From Nitrospira japonica (GTDB taxonomy: Bacteria > Nitrospirota > Nitrospiria > Nitrospirales > Nitrospiraceae), in NCBI RefSeq assembly GCF_900169565.1, contig NZ_LT828648.1:2888501-2952500 (forward strand): DNA of 64,000 nucleotides, written 5' to 3'. Of the stretch, positions 20,586 through 27,455 are shown piece by piece; positions within the stretch are counted from its first letter, which is position 1, and each line of letters opens with the position of its first letter. The position numbers and the translations under genes were made by a program. The notes under the pieces are model-generated. The model was not told the DNA's origin. It saw only the letters and a program-made list of their open reading frames with translations, and did not search any database.

Positions 20586-21050
20586 TCAGGGCTTCTTGCC
20601 GCCACCTTCTCCCTGCGCAGCCAATTCCTTGACCCAATCAGGAACGGGAGTGGGCTCCCCAGCGGTGTCTTCCGCTTTCGAGGTTTCCTCCACGCCGCGC
20701 CGTTGAACACCGGCCATTCCCGCCTGACTCATCGCATTGCCGGACATGCCCGGCATGACTCTCGTTCCCGCCGGTTTCCGGCAGTTGATGACTTGATTGG
20801 TCGAATTATCGACGGTGCAGCAGAGCATCGTGTCTCCGCCACAAAAGAGCACGTGCGTATACGGCTTGTTGCCCATGAGGTCTTGTTGCATTTGATCGTT
20901 GCAGGACGCGCCGAAATTGGTATTGAGGTCTTTGGTCGTGCAACTTTCCGGCGTGCTCTTTTTGGGCTTGGCAAATACCCCGGACGGCAATACGATGCCG
21001 AGGACCAATAGGCCGGTGGCGACGGAGAGAATCAGGCGATGGTGTTTCAT
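20586..21050 (-). CDS. Small exported Cys-containing protein with C-terminal RRGVE motif
   Basis: A 154-residue protein with a signal peptide (1-27, cut near FAKP) and six Cys residues between 37 and 90 (CTTKD, GASCND, FCGGD, LCCT, NCRK), suggesting disulfides. After a Met/Gly-rich linker comes AGVQRRGVEE (Arg118-Gly119) and an acidic 35-residue tail. AAGGAGCGTT precedes the ATG at 21050; the longer frame upstream lacks a leader. Its layout matches the small proteins at 23084 and 24487 (leader, Cys module, Pro linker, RRGVE, acidic tail), though the Cys modules are not alike. Confidence 0.8.
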   Translation of the reverse strand: MKHHRLILSVATGLLVLGIVLPSGVFAKPKKSTPESCTTKDLNTNFGASCNDQMQQDLMGNKPYTHVLFCGGDTMLCCTVDNSTNQVINCRKPAGTRVMPGMSGNAMSQAGMAGVQRRGVEETSKAEDTAGEPTPVPDWVKELAAQGEGGGKKP

Positions 21051-21161
21051 AACGCTCCTTATCGATGGTGAGGATCGAATGGATTCGCCGAGTTCGTTTC
21101 GTTCATGACGGATGACCTGTGTCCAATGGATCTCCGGTATCGCGCTCACCTCCTTGGTGAG

Positions 21162-22394
21162 TTACTGGATAATAGCCGGCGATGCCAGGCCGAAGACGAC
21201 CAGTTGGAATTTTTCATTGGCGGACGGCGCCCCGTCGCGACGCGTGGTCAGTAAGGTGACGCCGGATGAATCCTTGAATATCCCGGAAAAGAAACCGCTC
21301 GAAGTCTGAATCGCATAGGTGCAATTGCCTTGATCGATGATCCGGAATTTCTCCCATGCCTGAACCTGCGTAGCGTCGGTGTGGAAAATGGGAGCGGAGC
21401 CGCCGACGCAAGGACCTCCGAAAAGCCCCCCACAGTCCGGCGTGTAATATTTCCTATCGTATTTCTCGACCTGCCCGCCGCCGCCGAGGGCGGTGAGGTA
21501 GGTCCGGCCATTCGCGGTTTGCAGGGCGTACGTGCCATCGCTCTGGCGGAACAGCTTGAATTTCATTTCCGCTTCGGCCGGCCTCGCGCTCAGGCCGAAT
21601 CCCGGTTTTCCTTCCCAATTGTTGGAAGCCAAGAATTCTCCGTCTGCCGCCATGATCGCGTATTCATAGCCGGACCCAGGATCGCCGCACTTCACGATCC
21701 TAAACTGCTCCCAAGCTTGGATCTGTTTGGCGTCAGTGTGCAACGCATCTTGATACTTCCCTCCGGCGCCGACAGCCGTGAGAAAGTTTCCTTTGATCGT
21801 CCCGATACCATAATAGGTAGGAGGATGGCCGCTCATGTACACCAGCCGGAAACGTTCCCAATCCCTGGGTTGAGTGGCATCGGTATGGATCGCGTTTGCG
21901 GTCATGCCACCACCGTTCACGGCAGTCACATAGTTGCCGTTTGCTGTTTGAAAGGTCTTGTCGTAAGGCGAAGGCGGGGACGCGATGGCAAACTTGAATT
22001 TCTCCCATGCGCCGGCCGACGTGGCGCCTGTAATGACGGTGGGATCGCCGATCCGTCCTCCGCCGTTGATCGCGGTGAGGTAATAGCCTTTGGATGTCCT
22101 GAAGGCAAACTCACCTGGGTACGTACTGGTCAGACCAGTGGACAGCGTGCCAAGGACGGCGGTCTTGCCCTCCAGCACGGCGGGATTGAGCCGGGTTATT
22201 CCGCGTTCCTGAACCTCACCGGTCTCTGCGGGCACCTCGGTAATCGCGGGCTGTTCGTCTGGTATGACGGGAACGTCCATCTGTGAAATGCTCGCCTGTC
22301 CGCGCTCCTTGGGGACCGGTTCGGCAGTGGCGCAGCCGAACGCGAGCAGACAGGCACCGTACAATAACCTGGTCACGAGCGATCTGGTGTTCAT
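21162..22394 (-). CDS. Fascin-like beta-trefoil lipoprotein with QERG motif
   Basis: A 410-residue lipoprotein (lipobox LAFGC, Cys21). An ERG (Arg31) and then GEVQERGIT (Arg64-Gly65) follow in an acidic spacer. The body is two or more beta-trefoil lobes with fascin-type repeats: YYLTAINGGG, NYVTAVNGGG, NFLTAVGAGG, TYLTALGGGG, each followed by HTDA(T/K)Q and W-E-(K/R/Q)-F-R. It is a paralogue of the protein at 16730-17923, which lacks the lipobox. GAGGAGAGGGAA precedes the ATG at 22394. It is probably a surface-anchored binding protein; ligand unknown. Confidence 0.83.
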   Translation of the reverse strand: MNTRSLVTRLLYGACLLAFGCATAEPVPKERGQASISQMDVPVIPDEQPAITEVPAETGEVQERGITRLNPAVLEGKTAVLGTLSTGLTSTYPGEFAFRTSKGYYLTAINGGGRIGDPTVITGATSAGAWEKFKFAIASPPSPYDKTFQTANGNYVTAVNGGGMTANAIHTDATQPRDWERFRLVYMSGHPPTYYGIGTIKGNFLTAVGAGGKYQDALHTDAKQIQAWEQFRIVKCGDPGSGYEYAIMAADGEFLASNNWEGKPGFGLSARPAEAEMKFKLFRQSDGTYALQTANGRTYLTALGGGGQVEKYDRKYYTPDCGGLFGGPCVGGSAPIFHTDATQVQAWEKFRIIDQGNCTYAIQTSSGFFSGIFKDSSGVTLLTTRRDGAPSANEKFQLVVFGLASPAIIQ

Positions 22395-22478
22395 TCCCTC
22401 TCCTCCTCTCACGCCGACGAAATCCATTCGTTAGACCGAGTTGCTCCCGGTCGCTTCCTCCGAATACGCTCCGAATCA

Positions 22479-23087
22479 TTACCGTCTCTGCATCGGCGTG
22501 CACTCGCAACTTGTACTGCCGGAAGGACACGAGCCCTGACAAAATGGAGTCAACAATTGGCATTCCTGCTGGTTATGGCATTCGCATTTCGTGAATGTGA
22601 GAGGCACCTGATAGCTGCATAGATTCGGTGGCAGGGGAGGCATAGCGCCGCGGCTCATCGGGGTGAATTCACAATGGCTGCTGCCCGGAGGGCACGAGTT
22701 GGGAAACAAGGCCGTGAGCGCCTGGCATTCCGTCTGGCTGAAACATTTGCACTGCGTGAGCATCCAGGTCTCCTGATGGCAGAGTTGAGCGGGTGGTTCG
22801 GACGGAGGGAGCGGCTGCTTCCGTTGGAAATCCTTCTTGAATTGTCCGAAGTCGCCCTTCCCAAGGCCTCGCTCTTGCACATCATCGGGCGCCCCCTCTG
22901 TCGTCGATGGCGGAGGACTGATCTCCAGCTGTTGCGAGGGGGCCGACACTTCTTCTTGCCTTGGCGAGATCGGAGTGACGGGCTCATCCGCCCCTTGTGC
23001 TACCGCGCCGGCGAATAATGTCATCGGTATCGCCATGACCAGAAGGTTACGCATTAGTCTCCGAGCAATTTGAGCATTCATCATCAC
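22479..23087 (-). CDS. Exported protein with two Cys-rich repeats, each ending in an M-x-R-(G/R) motif
   Basis: A 202-residue protein with a signal peptide (about 1-32), an acidic Pro spacer and DDVQERGLG (Arg73-Gly74). Two tandem Cys-rich repeats of about 50 residues follow, aligned as TxCxCxxQxECQxLT, then (P/G)SCPxGSxxCE(F/C)TPM. Repeat 1 is followed by MSRGAMPP; repeat 2 ends the protein at TPMQRR. The motif therefore marks the edge of each module. The start overlaps the stop of the upstream gene by 4 bp; three consecutive ATG codons leave the exact start open. Confidence 0.8.
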   Translation of the reverse strand: MMMNAQIARRLMRNLLVMAIPMTLFAGAVAQGADEPVTPISPRQEEVSAPSQQLEISPPPSTTEGAPDDVQERGLGKGDFGQFKKDFQRKQPLPPSEPPAQLCHQETWMLTQCKCFSQTECQALTALFPNSCPPGSSHCEFTPMSRGAMPPLPPNLCSYQVPLTFTKCECHNQQECQLLTPFCQGSCPSGSTSCECTPMQRR

Positions 23088-23521
23088 TTATTCGTTTCCT
23101 CCTGGGGTGGCGCAGTCGACTCCTCACCCTCGACGCCCCGCCGCATGATCGGAGCGTTCATCCCGGCTTTTGGGACAGGGGTTGTTCGCGGAGGAGGATT
23201 TGTCGGCGCGACCTGAAGCTGGCCCCCGTGAACTGCGCCCATATTGGCTTTTGGATTCTTGGGAGTCTGAAAGCTCTCGATTTGCTCACAATCTTTTCCG
23301 CCCTGCGCATTGGGAGCGCAGCACATGTAGTCTCCGCTACCGTTGCACTCGACCCACTGTCCAGGCTTATTCAGACAATGGAAGGCTCCGTCAGGAACAC
23401 CCCCTTTGCATTTATCTGGATTTTTTATGGGTTCCGCTTTGGCCGGTATGGTGTGACTCAGGCACATATACATCAGAAGCATCGCCACACCGCCGCATCG
23501 GATCCAGCATCTGCTCATCAT
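23084..23521 (-). CDS. Small exported Cys-containing protein with C-terminal RRGVE motif
   Basis: A 145-residue protein with a leader (about 1-29), a Cys module (DKCKGG, HCLNK, ECNGSGDYMCCAP, DCEQ), a Pro-rich linker and PIMRRGVEGEE (Arg128-Gly129) followed by a 16-residue acidic tail. AGAGGA lies 7-8 nt upstream of the tandem ATGs at 23521/23518. It overlaps the next gene by 4 bp, so the pair is translationally coupled. The function of the Cys module is unknown; it resembles a small carbohydrate-binding or structural disulfide domain only in general outline. Confidence 0.78.
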   Translation of the reverse strand: MMSRCWIRCGGVAMLLMYMCLSHTIPAKAEPIKNPDKCKGGVPDGAFHCLNKPGQWVECNGSGDYMCCAPNAQGGKDCEQIESFQTPKNPKANMGAVHGGQLQVAPTNPPPRTTPVPKAGMNAPIMRRGVEGEESTAPPQEETNK

Positions 23522-23661
23522 ACGCACCGTCCTCTCTGGCCTTTGGCCTGTTGAAATCTTCGGTTCTCTGGAAAACAATCAGGTCCCCTCATGATTTGCG
23601 GTTTCACTCCTAGACTGGGAGCCAGCCAAGATTTATCTCTCACAGTCCCAGCCCACAGATG

Positions 23662-24381
23662 TCACCTGCCTTCCTTCTCCGAAGATAGAGGTTTCTCAAT
23701 CTCGACCCCGCGACGCTGCAGCACCGGCGCATTTGACTTAGGGAGAACAGAGGGGCGGACGTTTCCTAATTGAGGCTTTTCCTCGAAACAACCGCCGGCG
23801 CAGCCGACGGGTCCTTGCGAGGGAACACACCCATGCACTGCGCTAAATACACACTGTCCCGCGGGGCTAACACACGCGCATACAGGTGACTCTCCAGGAG
23901 CGCCCGTCCCTTGTCGAATGGCGCGCTCTTGCACGTCTCCGGGACCAGTCATGGGGCCCTTTTCTTCTCGCGGCACCGGCGCCGTCTCTTGCGCGCCAGT
24001 ATCTTTCTCCGCCTCACGGTCCCTGGCAGGGGATGGAGTCTGGGAGGGAAGCTCGCCCGCCAACAGCCGCGGAGCGAGCGGCACACTCACAAGACCACCA
24101 GTCAATAAAGCCGTGGTTATTATTGAGATCGTGATCGATCGCACGGCGATCCTCCTAGGCTGGAGAGTAACCACTGGATCTAAAGAAGTTCCGCGTTCTC
24201 GAATCTCGCCTGTAGTGGGGGGCGGAGCATCCTGCTCGGGCGTAAAGGGGACTGACTCCGTGGTCTGAGCTATACTCGTTGGTTGTTCGGCCGTTGCCAC
24301 TCCTGCGAGAGCGATAAGAACCAAGAAGATTCCTGCAGCGATCAAAGTTGAGAAGCTATGAAGTCTCGGTTGCATGGACAT
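23662..24381 (-). CDS. Composite exported protein: two leader-plus-motif units fused in frame
   Basis: The 239-residue frame holds two exported proteins in series. Unit 1 (residues 1-79) has a signal peptide (STLIAAGIFLVLIALAGVATA), an acidic spacer and GEIRERGTS, but then no domain. Unit 2 begins at residue 80 with a second leader (SITISIITTALLTGGLVS), then GDVQERAIR, a Cys-rich module (VCACVSPAGQC...GCAGGCFEE) and a C-terminal VLQRRGVEIE with an acidic tail. A perfect AGGAGG stands 6 nt before a GTG at 24144, so unit 2 probably initiates on its own. Either a deletion fused two genes, or both a long and a short product are made. Confidence 0.72.
   Translation of the reverse strand: MSMQPRLHSFSTLIAAGIFLVLIALAGVATAEQPTSIAQTTESVPFTPEQDAPPPTTGEIRERGTSLDPVVTLQPRRIAVRSITISIITTALLTGGLVSVPLAPRLLAGELPSQTPSPARDREAEKDTGAQETAPVPREEKGPMTGPGDVQERAIRQGTGAPGESPVCACVSPAGQCVFSAVHGCVPSQGPVGCAGGCFEEKPQLGNVRPSVLPKSNAPVLQRRGVEIEKPLSSEKEGR
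24142..24156 (-). promoter_or_regulatory. Internal Shine-Dalgarno and GTG start inside the composite gene
   Basis: On the minus strand AGGAGG (24156-24151) is followed by six bases and then GTG (24144-24142), in frame with the surrounding reading frame and at the beginning of a second signal peptide. Spacing is optimal. It decides that the downstream half can be made as a separate 160-residue exported protein. Confidence 0.75.
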
Positions 24382-24486
24382 CTCGTTTTCTGATGAGGCG
24401 TTCGTCCTCTCTTTTCCTGCCAGACCCGGTTGCCCATTAGTCGAACGAAAGACACGATAGGTTCATGACGTGTGCGCAGGCGATGT

Positions 24487-24942
24487 TTACTTAGACTCAG
24501 GCCCTGTTCCGGATGGATTAGCCATCCCGCCATCCGGCTGCTCACCCTCGACTCCGCGACGCTGAATCGTTCCGGCCGGCGCGGGCACTCGACTGGGGGG
24601 AGGAGTTTTCGGCTGCAGCTGCGGCAGCTCCCCTAGACTCTGAGCGGCGGAAGTACACGTCGGCAACGGGTAATTCGGCAAGCATTTCTGGCAATTGGCC
24701 AATTTCCCTGGGGTGAATGTTTTCCCCCCATCCACGGTGAACCTACAGTCCTTGCCATTCGACATGCAGTTTGTCGTCATTGCCCAAGTCAGCTCCTTCG
24801 CGCTGCCACTGGAAGCCGTACAGGAACACTTGCAATGGGTAGTACTGAACTCCGGAGGGAGTGCGACACTGACCGCTGCCGTTCCCACCAGCATGGTGAG
24901 GCCCAGGGTCCCGACCACGAACACTTTCACGATCGCTCTCAT
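24487..24942 (-). CDS. Small exported Cys-containing protein with C-terminal RRGVE motif
   Basis: A 151-residue protein with a signal peptide (about 1-28), a Cys module (HCKCSCTAS, NCMSNGKDC, NCQKCLP, TCTSA), a Pro-rich linker and GTIQRRGVEGE followed by a 20-residue acidic/polar tail. AAGGAGGAG lies directly upstream of the ATG at 24942, while the longer frame starts with unrelated sequence. The layout is the same as in the proteins at 20586 and 23084. No enzymatic motif is seen. Confidence 0.78.
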   Translation of the reverse strand: MRAIVKVFVVGTLGLTMLVGTAAVSVALPPEFSTTHCKCSCTASSGSAKELTWAMTTNCMSNGKDCRFTVDGGKTFTPGKLANCQKCLPNYPLPTCTSAAQSLGELPQLQPKTPPPSRVPAPAGTIQRRGVEGEQPDGGMANPSGTGPESK

Positions 24943-25049
24943 CGCTCTCCTCCTTGTGATTCTTGGTTCTATTGCGGTTGATACTCGCCTTTCTCTATGA
25001 CCTCTTTCATTCACATGACGCTCTTTTAGCCGTTATGCGAGCATGCAGA

Positions 25050-25820
25050 TCACTTCCCATCCTTCACACGGGCTATCAGATCCTTCAATCCTTTTACATC
25101 CAGGGCTCCTGGCACGAGTTCCGTCCCGACAATGAAACCTGGCGTACCCGAAATACCGAGTTCCCGCGCCAAGGCACGGTTCCGGTCGATCACCGTCTGC
25201 CATTCCGGGTTAGCCATATCGGTATCGAGACGCTTGGCATCCAAACCAACCTCGCCGGCCACGCGCAGCAATTCATCCCTCGTCATCTCATTCTTAGTGG
25301 CCAGCAGCGCTTCGTGAAAGGCCTGATGCTTTCCCTGCGCATTGGCGGAGAGGGCGGCTTTCGCGGCCAGTTCGGACGGTTCACCTAAGATGGGGAAGTC
25401 CTTGTACACCACCCGCACGCTTGGGTCTTCTTTCTGGAGTTGGGTCACGGCACCGGCGGCTCGCTTGCAAAATCCGCAACGATAGTCAAAGAATTCGATG
25501 AGCGTGACCTGACCGTTGGGATTGCCGCTTACAGGCGAACTGGCATCATGCAGGAGTTCCTTCTGCCGATTGGCGAGGGCCACCTTTTGCCGCGCTCGCT
25601 CTGCGGTCTCTCGCTTGGTTTCCAATTCTTGGAGCGACTGCTCGATCACTTCCGGATGCGCGCGAATGTATTGTTCGATTGCCTTGTCGAGCGTCTGTTG
25701 AGAGGCAGGGTTGGGTACAGCGGATGAATCGTTCAAGGAGGTACATCCGGTGACTGCGACTGCAAGCAATAGCAATGTGAGACGGCAAAACGGCGATACC
25801 TGTGCGCACACTTGTGTCAT
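25050..25820 (-). CDS. DsbA-family thiol oxidoreductase lipoprotein
   Basis: A 256-residue protein with a lipobox (AVAVTGC) and a helical linker of about 60 residues rich in charged residues (KAIEQYIRAHPEVIEQSLQE). A DsbA/thioredoxin domain follows, with the active-site pair C-G-F-C in FDYRCGFCKR and the cis-Pro loop GTPGF. It resembles Com1/DsbA-like proteins with an N-terminal helical region. It would form or isomerise disulfides outside the inner membrane, and the neighbouring Cys-rich exported proteins are obvious clients. AGGAG precedes the ATG at 25820, which overlaps the upstream stop by 4 bp. Confidence 0.92.
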   Translation of the reverse strand: MTQVCAQVSPFCRLTLLLLAVAVTGCTSLNDSSAVPNPASQQTLDKAIEQYIRAHPEVIEQSLQELETKRETAERARQKVALANRQKELLHDASSPVSGNPNGQVTLIEFFDYRCGFCKRAAGAVTQLQKEDPSVRVVYKDFPILGEPSELAAKAALSANAQGKHQAFHEALLATKNEMTRDELLRVAGEVGLDAKRLDTDMANPEWQTVIDRNRALARELGISGTPGFIVGTELVPGALDVKGLKDLIARVKDGK

Positions 25821-26152
25821 GGATGAAGCTCCTGTTGTGTAGATGGATCGGCGACCGTTGGAATAGGACATTGTACGTCTGACGTAGTCGTGGACAACCG
25901 CGCAAACCTGCTCAGCATGGTCCGGGGGCGTGCGGTCGATGGACGCGCATCGTCGCAATCGGGATTCTCGTCCGGCTGCTGCGGCCGTATCGTGCCGCTC
26001 AGTGCATCTTCCGTGTACGGTGGGGCTGGAGAGGCGGGTGAAAGATTCTGCAATGACGATTGCGGCGCATCAACCCTCTGCTCTGCCGCATGCGCGACGG
26101 ATGGACCCACCGCGAGCCCGACGGTCATCATGACCACCAACAGCCCTTGCAT
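25817..26152 (-). CDS. Small exported hypothetical protein coupled to the DsbA-like gene
   Basis: A 111-residue product with a clear signal peptide (LLVVMMTVGLAVGPSVAHA) and a Pro/Ser/Asp-rich mature part without recognisable domain; two Cys are present (PDCDDA, VQCPIP). GGAGGG precedes the ATG at 26152. The stop overlaps the start of the DsbA-like gene as ATGA, so the two are translationally coupled. The mature part looks disordered. It has an IRP-type Arg-rich stretch but no clear copy of the R-G motif. Confidence 0.6.
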   Translation of the reverse strand: MQGLLVVMMTVGLAVGPSVAHAAEQRVDAPQSSLQNLSPASPAPPYTEDALSGTIRPQQPDENPDCDDARPSTARPRTMLSRFARLSTTTSDVQCPIPTVADPSTQQELHP

Positions 26153-26730
26153 CAATCCCTCCGTTTTCTGATCCGGCGATTCCGATCGCATCTGTGCGGT
26201 CAGTCGAATGGGCGATCCGGAAGGTTCAACGGAAAAAGACGAGTGGGGAAGGAGATGGACTGGGGGGTCGTCGGACCGTCTGACTCTCAAGGCATCCCTC
26301 CATGCCGCCGAGCCGCTCGACCGGTCGAACAACGAGCGCTGTACGTAATCGGGGAGTGCAGGATATGCGAGAACGACTCGTCCGGTCAATCACGGAATGG
26401 CAAATACCAGCTATTTTTCAAAGTGGCGAGAGGGCTGGTCACCGGTAACGAGCAGTCGGCACATAAGTGCCATTTTTCTCTGCAGATGATGGTCTCTCAG
26501 CGGTGTGGTTCTGCCGGGGGCTTGTGTCGGCTACAAGGAATTGGCGGCAGGAACCCGGCTTTAGGCTCGGACAGTCACATGTTGAGAAGTTCCTCGTTTC
26601 GGTGGAGCCCCCAACGTCATCCAGCGCACGTGCATAAATGGCCAGATGGTCCTGGAAAAGCGTTGTGACCGGCACGAAACGGTTACATGTCTACCTAAAA
26701 CAGCGGCGATTCGATCCGCCGCCGCTACTC
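26153..26730 (-). other. 578-bp stretch without a supported gene
   Basis: Several frames are open on both strands, but none has a ribosome site, a leader or plausible composition. The part next to 26152 probably holds the promoter of the small exported protein and DsbA-like gene. No hairpin or repeat stands out. Confidence 0.4.
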
Positions 26731-27198
26731 TCAGAATCGTCCGACCGCCTTCTGTGCCAGTGCCTTTAACTTGTCTTCATCACCCGCCGTTTCATGGAGC
26801 GACAGTTTGACTGTGGCGCTACCTTTTTTGATGAAAATATCTACATAGTCGAGTCCGTGCATTCCACGATTCATGAACGCGTCATCGCCAAGTCCCTTTA
26901 ACTGGACCGGCTTTTTGGCTAACTTGCGGGCGCGATCGATGCCGCTGGCTGGAAACACCCAGATTTCAAAAGCATCCTTCCCGTTCGCAAACTCATAGTT
27001 GCACCAGGCTGCTTCGCCCTCCTGGCCGCTCTTGGGCGCCTCTTTCAATTTGCCGATAATTTGTTCCACCTCGGCAATTGTAACGATCTTGCAGGGCTCG
27101 ATTGCAGGAGGTGCGGCAAGCACCAATGAACTGACCCAGATGCCCATCATGAAGACAGATACAACAAAAATGCTCAAGTAATGAACCACGCGAATCAT
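26731..27198 (-). CDS. Small exported hypothetical protein
   Basis: A 155-residue protein with a signal peptide (about 1-30, cut near LAAPP). The folded domain of about 120 residues has a Cys at each end of its first half (EPCKIVT and AWCNYEF), separated by a helix (EVEQIIGKLKEAP). A beta-alpha region follows (FEIWVFPASG, VDIFIKKGSATVKLSLHE). The pattern resembles DUF3558-like exported proteins in outline (Cys, helix with IG, W-C-x-Y), but I cannot assign it firmly. GAGGAGG precedes the ATG at 27198. Divergent from a 27-residue small protein on the plus strand. Confidence 0.72.
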   Translation of the reverse strand: MIRVVHYLSIFVVSVFMMGIWVSSLVLAAPPAIEPCKIVTIAEVEQIIGKLKEAPKSGQEGEAAWCNYEFANGKDAFEIWVFPASGIDRARKLAKKPVQLKGLGDDAFMNRGMHGLDYVDIFIKKGSATVKLSLHETAGDEDKLKALAQKAVGRF

Positions 27199-27358
27199 GC
27201 GGCCTCCTCTCATGGCTGTTTTCCTTCCTATTGGGTTGATTGAGAGTCTGATGATGGGAGAGTTTCCCTGGCTTTGCGATCACGTTGAACTTCCAGCCCC
27301 CTCCTATCGACATACTGGACATGAAAGCCGTTCAGCCTGGTCTCCAAGGAGGTGTTTC

Positions 27359-27442
27359 ATGTGGATCATCACCGTGTCGCTCGCTTTATTAGTCATCCTG
27401 GCTATTGCTTCCGCGTTAGTGAAGCCCAGGGAAGCGGAGTAA
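27359..27442 (+). CDS. 27-residue single-pass membrane microprotein
   Basis: The frame begins ATG-TGG-ATC at 27359 and ends with TAA at 27442. A textbook AAGGAGGTG lies 5 nt upstream. The product is one hydrophobic helix (ITVSLALLVILAIASALV) with a short basic-acidic tail (KPREAE). It is the only plus-strand gene candidate within the 31 kb minus-strand block, and could be a regulatory membrane microprotein. Coding status rests on the ribosome site and composition. Confidence 0.55.
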   Translation: MWIITVSLALLVILAIASALVKPREAE

Positions 27443-27455
27443 GTCCGGCCAGAAT

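Noticed and set aside
26439-26675. Minus-strand 78-codon frame
   Set aside because: No ribosome site, leader or coherent composition.
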